Shown: piece by piece, positions 14,674 to 23,191 of the stretch | How the letters are laid out: the number at the start of each line of letters is the position of its first letter | Numbering within the stretch: position 1 is the first letter of the stretch | Source of the DNA: an uncultured Clostridia bacterium | GTDB taxonomy: Bacteria > Bacillota > Clostridia > TANB77 > CAG-508 | Direction of reading: 5' to 3' | NCBI GenBank assembly: GCA_949045875.1 | Contig: CARPYP010000019.1 | Location: 1-33,355, forward strand | DNA length: 33,355 bases | Translations under genes and position numbers: made by a program | The notes under the pieces: generated by a model | What the model saw: only the letters and a program-made list of their open reading frames with translations | Told to the model about the DNA's origin: nothing | Database searches by the model: none

Positions 14674-17600
14674 ATGCCAAAAAATAAAGGAATAAAAAAA
14701 GTATTAGTCATAGGATCAGGACCAATAATAATAGGACAAGCAGCAGAATTTGATTATGCAGGTACCCAAGCATGTGTTGAATTAAAAAAAGAGGGATTAG
14801 AAGTAGTATTAGTGAATTCAAACCCAGCAACAATAATGACAGACAAGAATATGGCAGATAAAATATACATAGAACCACTTACAGTAAAAACTGTTATGAA
14901 AATAATTGAAAAAGAAAAACCAGATAGTATATTACCAAACCTTGGAGGGCAAACAGGACTAAATATAGCAATGGAACTTGCAGAATCAGGATATTTAGAC
15001 GAAAAGAAAGTAAAACTTTTAGGAACATCACCAGAAGGAATAAAAAATGCAGAAGATAGACAAGCATTTAAAGATATGATGGAATCTATAAATGAACCAT
15101 GTATTGCAAGTAAGGTAGTAACAGACTTACAATCAGGACTAAATTTTGCAAGAGAGATAGGGCTTCCAGTAATAATAAGACCAGCATATACTTTAGGTGG
15201 AACTGGAGGAGGAATCGCATATACAGAAGCTCAATTTAACGAAATATGTGAAAGTGGTTTAAGACTTTCAAGAGTACATCAAGTATTAGTTGAAAAATGT
15301 ATAGCAGGTTGGAAGGAAATTGAATATGAGGTAATAAGAGACAGTAAAGGAAATTGCATTACAGTATGTAATATGGAAAACATAGACCCAGTAGGAGTTC
15401 ATACAGGAGACAGTATTGTAGTTGCACCATCACAAACTTTAGCAGACAAAGAATATCAAATGTTAAGGAGTTCAGCAATAAAAATCATATCAGCATTAAA
15501 AATTGAAGGAGGGTGTAATGTTCAATTTGCATTAAACCCAAATAGTTTTGAATATGCAGTTATAGAGGTAAATCCTAGAGTTAGTCGTTCTTCAGCATTA
15601 GCCTCAAAAGCAACTGGATATCCAATAGCAAAAGTAGCTGCAAAAATTGCAATAGGTTATACCTTAGATGAAATAAAAAATGCAGTAACAGGAAAAACTT
15701 ATGCATGTTTTGAACCTGTATTAGACTATGTAGTAGTAAAAATTCCTAAATGGCCATTTAGTAAATTTTTAACAGCTGACCGTGACTTAGGAACTCAAAT
15801 GAAAGCAACAGGAGAAGTTATGGCGATAGCACCTACTTTAGAAGCAGGACTTATGAAAGCAATACGTTCATTAGAAGAAAACATAGATAGTCTAATTTTA
15901 CCAAAATTAAATTCTTATTCTAAAGAAGAAATAAGAGAGGAATTAAAAAAAGTAAATAATGAAAGAATATGGGTTATTGCAGAAAACATAAGACGTGGAA
16001 TGACAATAGACCAAATACATGAAATAACTAAAATTGATAAATTTTTCATAAGCAAAATTAATAATTTAGTAAATGTAGAAAAAGAACTACAAAGTTCTAA
16101 GCTAGACGTTAATTTACTTAGAAAAGCAAAGAAATATGGTTATACAGATAAAGTAATATCAAATTTAACAAAAATTAATATAGAAGAAATAAATAAAATA
16201 AGGCAAGAAAATAATATAATAGCAAATTTCAAAATGGTTGATACATGTGCAGCCGAATTTGAAGCAAAAACGCCATATTATTATTCAAGTTATGATGATG
16301 ATAATGAAGCAGATAGGAAAACAGATAAGAAAAAAGTAGTAGTATTAGGTTCAGGACCAATTAGAATAGGACAAGGAATTGAATTTGATTATTGTAGTGT
16401 ACATGCAGTATGGGCATTAAAGAAAAAAGGATTTGAAACAATAATAATAAATAATAATCCAGAAACAGTAAGTACAGACTTTGATATAGCGGATAAACTT
16501 TACTTTGAACCATTAACACCAGAAGATGTAGAAAACATTATAAACATAGAAAAGCCATATGGAGCAATAGTACAATTTGGTGGGCAAACTGCAATTAAAT
16601 TAACTAGAGCATTAAAAGATATGGGAGTTAAAATTCTAGGGACATCAGAAGAAAATATGGATAGAGCAGAAGACAGAGAATTATTTGACCAAGTTTTAAA
16701 TAATTGTAATATCACTAGACCACAAGGTGGAACAGTATATACAGCTACAGAAGCAAAGGAAATCGCTAATAAATTAGGATATCCAGTACTTGTTAGACCT
16801 TCATATGTACTAGGTGGACAAGGAATGGCAATTGCATATGACAATTTCGATATAGAAAAATTAATACAAGAAATAAACAAAATAGCACAAGAACATCCAA
16901 TATTAGTAGATAAATATATCATGGGAAAAGAAATTGAGGTAGATGCAATTTGTGATGGAGAAGATGTTTTAATTCCAGGAATTATGGAATTATTAGAAAG
17001 AACAGGAGTACATTCAGGTGATAGTATATCAGTATATCCAACACAAAATGTAAATAAAGAATCAGAAGAAAAAATAGTTAAATATACTAAACTATTAGCT
17101 AAAGAATTAAACGTAATAGGAATGATGAACATTCAATTCATATTACAAAATAATGAGGTATATATAATAGAAGTAAACCCACGTTCAAGTAGAACAGTTC
17201 CATACATAAGCAAAGTTACAAACTTACCAGTAATAGATATAGCAACAAGAGTAATATTCGGAGAAAAATTAAAAGACATGGAATATGGAACAGGAGTCTA
17301 TAAACGTAGTGAATATGTTGCAATAAAAATGCCTGTATTCTCTTTTGAAAAAATAAAAAATGCAGACACAAGTTTAGGACCTGAAATGAAATCAACAGGA
17401 GAAGTTTTAGGAGTAGCCAAAAACTTTACAGATGCAATAGTAAAAGCATTTATTGCAAGTGGAGTAAGTATTCCTAAGGAAGGAAATATATTAATAACCG
17501 TAAGAGATAAAGATAAAGAAGAGGTACTTCCACTAGCGAAGAAACTCTTTAATAGAGGATTTAGGATATATGCAACAAAAGGAACAGCAAATTTCTTAAA

Positions 17601-17874
17601 GCAAAATGGAATAGAAACATATATGTTAGAAAAAATATGGGAAGGTGCAGAAAGCATACCAAACTTAGTGGAATCAGGAAAGATTAATTTTATAATTAAT
17701 ACTCCAACAAAAGGAAAAGAATCAAGTAGAGATGGTTTCAAAATAAGACGTTTAGCAGTAGAATGTAAAATCCCTTGCTTTACATCTCTTGATACAGCTA
17801 ATGCGTTGTATGAGGCGATTGAAGACACAAAATCGGAGGAAGAAATTGATGTTGTCGACATAACAGAAGTATAA
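14674..17874 (+). CDS. carB: Carbamoyl phosphate synthase large subunit
   Basis: Makes carbamoyl phosphate from bicarbonate, ammonia and two ATP. The protein is 1066 residues from the ATG at 14674 (GAAAGGAAAA upstream), the normal length; an earlier ATG lies in the palindrome and would add 12 residues. Two homologous ATP-grasp halves are plain: VLVIGSGPIIIGQAAEFDYA at the first start and VVVLGSGPIRIGQGIEFDYC at the second. Each half has its VNPR motif (VIEVNPRVSRSSALA, IIEVNPRSSRTVPY). The C-terminal MGS-like allosteric domain follows (YATKGTANFLKQNG, DGFKIRRLAVECKIP). Paired with carA. Confidence 0.98.
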   Translation: MPKNKGIKKVLVIGSGPIIIGQAAEFDYAGTQACVELKKEGLEVVLVNSNPATIMTDKNMADKIYIEPLTVKTVMKIIEKEKPDSILPNLGGQTGLNIAMELAESGYLDEKKVKLLGTSPEGIKNAEDRQAFKDMMESINEPCIASKVVTDLQSGLNFAREIGLPVIIRPAYTLGGTGGGIAYTEAQFNEICESGLRLSRVHQVLVEKCIAGWKEIEYEVIRDSKGNCITVCNMENIDPVGVHTGDSIVVAPSQTLADKEYQMLRSSAIKIISALKIEGGCNVQFALNPNSFEYAVIEVNPRVSRSSALASKATGYPIAKVAAKIAIGYTLDEIKNAVTGKTYACFEPVLDYVVVKIPKWPFSKFLTADRDLGTQMKATGEVMAIAPTLEAGLMKAIRSLEENIDSLILPKLNSYSKEEIREELKKVNNERIWVIAENIRRGMTIDQIHEITKIDKFFISKINNLVNVEKELQSSKLDVNLLRKAKKYGYTDKVISNLTKINIEEINKIRQENNIIANFKMVDTCAAEFEAKTPYYYSSYDDDNEADRKTDKKKVVVLGSGPIRIGQGIEFDYCSVHAVWALKKKGFETIIINNNPETVSTDFDIADKLYFEPLTPEDVENIINIEKPYGAIVQFGGQTAIKLTRALKDMGVKILGTSEENMDRAEDRELFDQVLNNCNITRPQGGTVYTATEAKEIANKLGYPVLVRPSYVLGGQGMAIAYDNFDIEKLIQEINKIAQEHPILVDKYIMGKEIEVDAICDGEDVLIPGIMELLERTGVHSGDSISVYPTQNVNKESEEKIVKYTKLLAKELNVIGMMNIQFILQNNEVYIIEVNPRSSRTVPYISKVTNLPVIDIATRVIFGEKLKDMEYGTGVYKRSEYVAIKMPVFSFEKIKNADTSLGPEMKSTGEVLGVAKNFTDAIVKAFIASGVSIPKEGNILITVRDKDKEEVLPLAKKLFNRGFRIYATKGTANFLKQNGIETYMLEKIWEGAESIPNLVESGKINFIINTPTKGKESSRDGFKIRRLAVECKIPCFTSLDTANALYEAIEDTKSEEEIDVVDITEV

Positions 17875-17896
17875 ATTTGAAAAATAAACTTGGTCT

Positions 17897-17994
17897 TGCG
17901 TTGTTGTCGTAGCGAGAGAAAGAATAAAAAGGAAAAATCTTTTTCATTTTTTTCTTTCGCGAGTAACGCATGGAAATTTTACGAAGTAAAATTT
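17897..17994. repeat. Two adjacent hairpins downstream of carB
   Basis: The first is long and imperfect: TGCGTT (17897-17902) pairs with AACGCA (17965-17970), and GAAAGAA (17918-17924) with TTCTTTC (17952-17958). The second is a perfect 9-bp stem, AAATTTTAC-gaa-GTAAAATTT (17974-17994). They start 23 nt past the carB stop and may end the transcript. The words GCGAGTAA and AAATTTTAC recur in the hairpin after frr, so this may be a second repeat family. Confidence 0.6.
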
Positions 17995-18056
17995 ACTGAA
18001 TTTAAATTGCCTAGCAATACTCGTTTCTTTTCCAAATTAGCTACTAAAAATCATAT

Positions 18057-18121
18057 AAAAAAAGCCCCCGTGGAGGCAGGCTTATCAATATGGTTCGTCC
18101 TGAATGAGTGAGGGCATACCT
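18057..18121 (-). ncRNA. Candidate small RNA, minus strand, carB-pyrH gap
   Basis: On the minus strand an extended -10 (TGATATAAT, 18128-18136) would start transcription near 18121. About 40 nt later AAGCC pairs with GGCTT in a GC-rich hairpin (18062-18083), followed by seven T residues (18057-18063). The intervening 40 bases are much richer in G+C than the surroundings. The start could pair AUAGGUAUG with CAUAUUGAU. No good -35 is present and I do not recognise a known RNA class. The rest of this 424-bp gap, 18137-18298, is AT-rich with nothing recognised beyond the pyrH ribosome binding site. Confidence 0.45.
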
Positions 18122-18298
18122 ATGATAATTATATCATCGGCTTTAATAATAATATTATACATCAATTAACATAAAAAGTCAAAATTTTAATAATAATAAA
18201 AATTATAAAAAATTTATAAAAAATCAACAAATTTTCATTAATATATGATAGAATAGTAAAAAATTCATAATATATAATTATAAGAAAGGATGAAAAAT

Positions 18299-19006
18299 AT
18301 GAGTGAAGCTGTGTATAAGCGTATACTTTTAAAACTAAGTGGAGAGGCATTAGCAGGAGACAATAAAACAGGAGTATATGCAGATGTTATTGGTAGTATT
18401 TGTGACCAAATAAAAAAAGTAGTGGACTTAGGAGTAGAAGTAGCCATAGTTGTTGGAGGAGGAAATTTCTGGAGAGGAAGATATGGTCATGACATGGAAA
18501 GAACCACATCAGACTATATGGGAATGTTAGCTACAACTATGAACTCTTTAGCATTACAAGACTGTTTAGAAGCAAGAGGAGTAAAAACGAGAGTACAAAC
18601 AGCAATAGAAATGAGAGAAATAGCAGAACCATATATAAAAAGAAAAGCAGATAAACATTTACAAAAAGGAAGAGTAGTAATATTTGCATGTGGAACAGGG
18701 CACCCATATTTTTCAACAGATACAGGAGCAGCATTAAGAGCAGCAGAAATTAATGCAGACATAATATTACTTGCAAAAACCATAGATGGAGTATACTCAG
18801 CAGACCCCAAAATAGATAAAACAGCAATTAAATATGATGAAATATCATATATAGATATATTAGACAAAGACTTAAAAGTAATGGACTCAACAGCAACATC
18901 ATTATGTAGAGACAACCAAATACCATTAATGGTATTTGAAATTGCAAAACCAGAAAACATAGTAAAAATCGTAAAAGGGGAACATATAGGTACAATCGTA
19001 AAATAG
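18299..19006 (+). CDS. pyrH: UMP kinase
   Basis: Phosphorylates UMP to UDP; a hexameric enzyme of the amino-acid-kinase fold. The protein is 235 residues from the ATG at 18299; the ATG at 18290 overlaps the AAGAAAGG ribosome binding site. Clear motifs: YKRILLKLSGEALAG, VVGGGNFWRG, TSDYMGMLATTMNSLALQD, CGTGHPYFSTDTGAALRAAE and VMDSTATSLC. First gene of the pyrH-frr group; downstream genes ispA, uppS, cdsA and rseP continue on the same strand. Confidence 0.98.
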   Translation: MSEAVYKRILLKLSGEALAGDNKTGVYADVIGSICDQIKKVVDLGVEVAIVVGGGNFWRGRYGHDMERTTSDYMGMLATTMNSLALQDCLEARGVKTRVQTAIEMREIAEPYIKRKADKHLQKGRVVIFACGTGHPYFSTDTGAALRAAEINADIILLAKTIDGVYSADPKIDKTAIKYDEISYIDILDKDLKVMDSTATSLCRDNQIPLMVFEIAKPENIVKIVKGEHIGTIVK

Positions 19007-19018
19007 GTAATATATATG

Positions 19019-19082
19019 AGAAATTTGCAAAACAAAGATGTGTAGGGGCGCCCTTTGGGTGTCCGCCAAAAGAAATTTGCAA
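19019..19082 (+). repeat. GTARGGGC palindrome flanked by a 12-bp direct repeat
   Basis: AGAAATTTGCAA occurs exactly at 19019-19030 and 19071-19082. Between the copies lies GTAGGGGCGCCC-ttt-GGGTGTCCGCC (19042-19067), an 8-bp stem with two wobbles. The layout is that of an inserted palindrome inside a target duplication, in the pyrH-frr gap. Confidence 0.72.
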
Positions 19083-19141
19083 TAAATAAAAATGGTAATG
19101 TACCATACCATATAAAAATAAATTGAGAGGATGATAAAATT

Positions 19142-19690
19142 ATGGATTATAATCAAATTGAAGAAAAAATGGAAAAAACAATAAATGTTTTAGAAGAAAA
19201 CTTTGCAGAAATAAGAGCAGGAAGAGCAAACCCTGCAATATTAAATAAAGTAAAAGTAGACTATTATGGAGTACCAACACCAATAAATCAAGTAGCAGGA
19301 GTATCAGTACCAGAAGCAAGAATGATAGTTATACAACCATGGGACGCAAGTATATTAAAAGCCATAGAAAAGGCAATATTAACAGCAGACATAGGAATCA
19401 ATCCTAATAATGATGGAAAATTAATAAGACTAACATTTCCAGAACTAACAGAAGAAAGAAGAAAAGAAATAGTAAAAGACATAAAAAAATTATCAGAAGA
19501 AGCTAAAATAGCAGTAAGAGCAATAAGAAGAGACGCAATGGACTTGGCTAAAAAAGAACAAAAAGACGGAAACATGACAGAAGACGAAGAAAAACAAGCA
19601 GAAGATAAGATACAAAAATTAACAGACAAAAAAGTAGCATTTATAGATGAAATATCTTCTAAAAAGGAAAAAGAAATAATGTCAGTGTAG
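19142..19690 (+). CDS. frr: Ribosome recycling factor
   Basis: Splits post-termination ribosomes together with EF-G. The 182 residues are typical: ENFAEIRAGRANPAIL near residue 20, VDYYGVPTPINQVAGVSVPE, IQPWD, NDGKLIRLTFPELTEERRKE and AKIAVRAIRRDAMD. The C-terminal helix is Lys/Glu-rich. GAGAGGATG precedes the start. The last few codons recur in degraded form 80 bp downstream. Confidence 0.98.
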   Translation: MDYNQIEEKMEKTINVLEENFAEIRAGRANPAILNKVKVDYYGVPTPINQVAGVSVPEARMIVIQPWDASILKAIEKAILTADIGINPNNDGKLIRLTFPELTEERRKEIVKDIKKLSEEAKIAVRAIRRDAMDLAKKEQKDGNMTEDEEKQAEDKIQKLTDKKVAFIDEISSKKEKEIMSV

Positions 19691-19772
19691 GAGCGTGAAA
19701 AATTTGTGAAACAAATTTTACTCGCGTTATGGACATAAAAGACAATATAAAAAAGATAATGTCAATGTAAGA
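19676..19772 (+). repeat. Repeat of the frr 3' end flanking a 14-bp hairpin
   Basis: The final frr codons with stop (19676-19692, ATAATGTCAGTGTAGGA) recur at 19756-19772 with two changes. Between them GCGTGAAAAATTTG (19693-19706) pairs with CAAATTTTACTCGC (19712-19725) with two mismatches. It may act as a terminator or be an inserted palindrome with its duplicated target. Confidence 0.6.
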
Positions 19773-19800
19773 ATAAATAATATGGATAGGTAAAAGACTT

Positions 19801-20691
19801 ATGGATTTTAAAGAAAAGTTAAGGGATAATCAAGAATTAGTAAATCAAGAATTAAATAAATACTTAATAAAAGAGAAATTGCCAGAAAAAACATTAAATG
19901 AAGCAATAGAATATAGTTTAATGTCATCATCAAAAAGACTAAGACCGACATTAATAATAGAAACATATAAAGTATTCAAAGATGATTATGAAAAATGTTT
20001 ACCATTTGCAGTTTCAATGGAAATGACGCATACATTCTCTCTAATACACGATGATTTACCAGGGATAGATAATGATGATTATAGGAGAGGAAAGCAAACA
20101 ATACACAAAAAATATAATGAAGCAACTGCTATATTAGCTGGTGATTCTTTAATGAACCATTCATATATGATTATTGCAAATGAGATAAATAATTCACAAG
20201 ATATAGATGCTATAAAAAGAAAAATTAGTATATTAAATGAATTTTCTCATGCAATAGATGAAATGATAATTGGAGAATATCTTGATACAGAATGTGAAGG
20301 AAAACAAATAACAAAAGAAGAATTAGATTATATTCATAATAAAAAGACAGCTTCATTTTTCAAATATTGTGTTAGGGCAGGAGCAATACTTGCAGGAGCA
20401 AGTGAGAAAGACATAAATAATTTAACTTTATATGCTGAAAAAATAGGATTAGAGTTTCAAATTAAAGATGATATATTATCTGAAATTGGTGATTCAAAAA
20501 TTATGGGGAAGCCTGTAGGAAATGATAAAGCAAAGAATAAAGTAACATATGTTACTAAATTTGGAGTAGAAAAAGCCAAACAGTATTTAGAAGAAACAAC
20601 TAATGAAGCATTAAAAACTTTAGAAAGCTATGGTAATAAAGCAGAATTTTTAAAAGAACTCGCAATATATATCAAAGATAGGAATCATTAA
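19801..20691 (+). CDS. ispA: Polyprenyl (farnesyl) diphosphate synthase, IspA-type
   Basis: Trans-prenyltransferase that adds isopentenyl diphosphate to allylic primers, probably making farnesyl diphosphate for UppS. The 296 residues match the family. Visible motifs: SSKRLRPTLI, the first Asp-rich motif HDDLPGIDNDDYRRGKQT (about residues 83-100), ATAILAGDSLMNHSY, the second Asp-rich motif FQIKDDILSEIGD, and GKPVGNDKAKNKVTYV. The ribosome binding site (GGATAGG) is weak and 11 nt upstream. Its product is the substrate of uppS, which starts 36 nt after it; this placement before uppS is less common than frr-uppS. Confidence 0.93.
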   Translation: MDFKEKLRDNQELVNQELNKYLIKEKLPEKTLNEAIEYSLMSSSKRLRPTLIIETYKVFKDDYEKCLPFAVSMEMTHTFSLIHDDLPGIDNDDYRRGKQTIHKKYNEATAILAGDSLMNHSYMIIANEINNSQDIDAIKRKISILNEFSHAIDEMIIGEYLDTECEGKQITKEELDYIHNKKTASFFKYCVRAGAILAGASEKDINNLTLYAEKIGLEFQIKDDILSEIGDSKIMGKPVGNDKAKNKVTYVTKFGVEKAKQYLEETTNEALKTLESYGNKAEFLKELAIYIKDRNH

Positions 20692-20727
20692 TTAATTTCT
20701 ATATAGAAATTTAAGTAAGGAGATTTT

Positions 20728-21441
20728 ATGGAGTTTGATAAAGAAAAAATGCCTAAACATATAGGAATTATAATGGATGGTAATAGAAGATGGGCAACTG
20801 CTCAAGGAAAGAAGGCTGGTTTTGGACATAAAGCAGGAGCTAAGACATTAGAAAACATAGTAAGATATGCAAATAAGATTGGGTTAAAATATATTACTGT
20901 CTATGCTTTCTCAACAGAAAATTGGAAAAGAGCAGAAGAAGAAGTAAATGGATTAATGATATTATTTAAAACATATCTTGATGATTATGCTAAGAGAGCA
21001 GATACTGAAAATATAAAAGTAAACATATTAGGCGATATTACAGCTTTTAATGAAGATTTACAAAAAAGTATGAAAAAATGTATGGAAAGAACAAAAAATA
21101 ATACAGGAGTAGTATTTAGTATAGCTATAAATTATGGAGGAAGAGCAGAACTAGTTAGAGCGATGAAAAATATAGCAGTAGAAGTAAAAGAAGGAAAAAT
21201 AGACATAAATAATATTAATGAAAATGTAATATCAGACCATTTATATACAATAGGAATACCTGACCCAGACTTAATAATAAGAACAAGCAATGAATTAAGA
21301 CTTAGTGGATTTTTAATGTGGCAATCAGCTTATTCAGAATTATATTTTATAGATATGAATTGGCCAGATTTTAAAGAAGAGCAATTAGACAAAGCTATTT
21401 TGGAATATCAAAGAAGGAACAGAAGATTTGGAGGAAATTAA
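20728..21441 (+). CDS. uppS: Undecaprenyl diphosphate synthase (cis-prenyltransferase)
   Basis: Elongates farnesyl diphosphate to undecaprenyl diphosphate, the lipid carrier of peptidoglycan and wall polymers. The 237 residues show PKHIGIIMDGNRRWATAQGK with the catalytic Asp, GHKAGAKTL, YAFSTENWKRAEEEV, INYGGRAELVRA and the late DLIIRTSNELRLSGFLMWQS. TAAGGAG stands upstream of the ATG. The next gene, cdsA, begins 3 nt after its stop, so the two are translationally linked. Confidence 0.98.
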   Translation: MEFDKEKMPKHIGIIMDGNRRWATAQGKKAGFGHKAGAKTLENIVRYANKIGLKYITVYAFSTENWKRAEEEVNGLMILFKTYLDDYAKRADTENIKVNILGDITAFNEDLQKSMKKCMERTKNNTGVVFSIAINYGGRAELVRAMKNIAVEVKEGKIDINNINENVISDHLYTIGIPDPDLIIRTSNELRLSGFLMWQSAYSELYFIDMNWPDFKEEQLDKAILEYQRRNRRFGGN

Positions 21442-21444
21442 TAA

Positions 21445-22254
21445 ATGAATATAACAAGATTACTTACAACGATATTAGGTCTACCAATAGTAGTAATAGT
21501 ATTAGTTTTAGGAAATAAATATGTTATAGACATATTTTTTTCAATAGTGGCAATAATTAGTATATATGAGTATTTTAATGCTATGAAAAATAAATCAAAA
21601 CCTATTGAATGGATAGGATATTTGTGTGCAATTCTAATAGCATTTATACATGTAATACCAAGATTTGATATAACGTGGGTTGGTTTATTTTTGCCAACCA
21701 TAGTAGTTCTATTATTTATGCAAAGTTTATTTACCAAAATGAAATATAATATTACAGATATATCAGTTACTATTTTTGGTATATGTTATATAATATTATT
21801 TATAATGTGTATCCCGCTTATGATTGAAAAATTACCCAATAAGATATATTTGTGGTATTTAGTAATTGCTGCATGGGGAACAGATAGTTTTGCGTATATT
21901 ATAGGAAAAGTATTTGGATTAGGAAAACATAAATTTAGTAAAATAAGTCCCAATAAAACTATTGAAGGTTGTATAAGTGGAACAATTGGTGCATTAATAA
22001 TAGCCATTATATATACATACATATGTAATAAAATATATAATGATTCGATATCTTATGTCATATTTGGTGGTTTTACAGTTTTACTTAGTATAATGAGTCA
22101 AATTGGAGATTTTGCAGCATCAAGTATAAAAAGATATACAGGAATAAAAGACTTTGGAAACTTAATACCAGGTCATGGAGGTATGTTAGATAGAATTGAT
22201 AGTGTAATATTTATAGCTCCACTTGCATACCTATTGTATATGATTATTCTATAA
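21445..22254 (+). CDS. cdsA: Phosphatidate cytidylyltransferase
   Basis: Membrane enzyme that makes CDP-diacylglycerol for phospholipid synthesis. The 269 residues form about seven or eight hydrophobic helices. The C-terminal family signature is complete: SSIKRYTGIKDFGNLIPGHG followed by GMLDRIDSV. GAWGTDSFAY-like AAWGTDSFAYIIGK, with GLGKHKFSKISPNKTIEG, also matches. The ribosome binding site GGAGG lies in the end of uppS. Confidence 0.97.
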   Translation: MNITRLLTTILGLPIVVIVLVLGNKYVIDIFFSIVAIISIYEYFNAMKNKSKPIEWIGYLCAILIAFIHVIPRFDITWVGLFLPTIVVLLFMQSLFTKMKYNITDISVTIFGICYIILFIMCIPLMIEKLPNKIYLWYLVIAAWGTDSFAYIIGKVFGLGKHKFSKISPNKTIEGCISGTIGALIIAIIYTYICNKIYNDSISYVIFGGFTVLLSIMSQIGDFAASSIKRYTGIKDFGNLIPGHGGMLDRIDSVIFIAPLAYLLYMIIL

Positions 22255-22271
22255 ATATATTTTATTATATT

Positions 22272-22326
22272 GTAAGGAGCACCGTTTTACTGGGTTCAAA
22301 GAGAGACATAACACCACAGTGCTCAT
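22272..22326 (+). repeat. GTARGGGC-family palindrome between cdsA and rseP
   Basis: It begins GTAAGGAGCACCG and ends ACCACAGTGCTCAT; GAGCAC (22277-22282) pairs with GTGCTC (22319-22324). The interior ATAACACCAC matches the copy at 14598. It lies where dxr is often found in related operons. Confidence 0.68.
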
Positions 22327-22353
22327 TTATTAGAGATTAGAGAGGTGACTTAA

Positions 22354-23094
22354 TTGCTTACATTTATTGTAAATGCGATTAAAATAATATTTTTATTAGG
22401 AATATTAGTATTTATTCATGAAGGTGGACACTTTATTGTAGCAAAACTATGTAAAGTCAGAGTAAATGAATTTGCACTAGGTTTTGGAAAAACAATAATA
22501 TCTAAAAAAATTGGAGAAACAACATATGCATTAAGAATAATACCACTTGGTGGATTTGTAAGACTAGAAGGGGAAGAACAACCATCAGAAGAAAGTGGTT
22601 CTTTTAGTAAAGCAAAAATCTGGCAAAAGATACTAATCGTAGCAGCAGGCGGATTAGTAAATATTATATTTGCAATTATTATAGTGTTTTTAATAGTAAT
22701 GATATATTATAAATATCCTTTAAAAGAAACATTACAAGTTACAGGAACATTTGCTTACTCAATAATTGATAGCATAAAAATGTTATTTTCTGGCAATGTA
22801 ACAGTAAATGAATTAGTAGGACCAGTAGGAATATCATCAATAATAGTACAAACGACAGAATTAGTAAATTATATATATTTAATAGCAGCAATATCATTAT
22901 CATTAGGAGTAACCAATTTATTACCAATCCCTCCTTTAGATGGTGGAAAAATTGTAATTTATATAATTGAGGGAATAAGAAGAAAACCTTTAAAAGAGGA
23001 AACAGAGGTAGCTATTCAAATGACAGGGTTTGTTTGTATAATACTATTATCTGTATTTGTAATGATGAATGATATAGGGCATATTGCAAAATGA
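22354..23094 (+). CDS. rseP: Site-2 zinc metalloprotease, RseP/RasP-like, apparently without PDZ domain
   Basis: Intramembrane protease of the S2P family that cuts anti-sigma factors and signal-peptide remnants. The zinc motif HEGGH is at residues 22-26 in the first membrane helix and LPIPPLDGG ends at residue 198 in the third, so the active site is complete. Only 246 residues are present, against roughly 330-420 usual. After the second helix (about 92-113) the chain passes within a few residues to the post-PDZ region (VNELVGPVGIS), so the PDZ domain seems absent without any frameshift. The start is TTG, with GAGAGGTGA 6 nt upstream; there is no ATG near the N-terminal helix. Confidence 0.9.
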   Translation: MLTFIVNAIKIIFLLGILVFIHEGGHFIVAKLCKVRVNEFALGFGKTIISKKIGETTYALRIIPLGGFVRLEGEEQPSEESGSFSKAKIWQKILIVAAGGLVNIIFAIIIVFLIVMIYYKYPLKETLQVTGTFAYSIIDSIKMLFSGNVTVNELVGPVGISSIIVQTTELVNYIYLIAAISLSLGVTNLLPIPPLDGGKIVIYIIEGIRRKPLKEETEVAIQMTGFVCIILLSVFVMMNDIGHIAK

Positions 23095-23123
23095 TTTTTT
23101 CATCAAAAAAATTTCGAAAAATA

Positions 23124-23153
23124 TATACAAAATAATTCATTTAATGATATAAT
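23124..23153 (+). promoter_or_regulatory. Probable promoter of mutL
   Basis: TATAAT (23148-23153) is preceded by TGA, an extended -10, and TATACA (23124-23129) lies 18 bp upstream as a weak -35. It is 39 nt before the mutL ATG. Confidence 0.6.
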
Positions 23154-23191
23154 CTAACAGTATTATACAAAAGTTTGGGAGGAAAACTATA

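Noticed and set aside
17890..18111. Open frame of 73 codons after carB
   Set aside because: It lies over hairpins and the candidate small RNA, has no ribosome binding site, and its composition is not protein-like.
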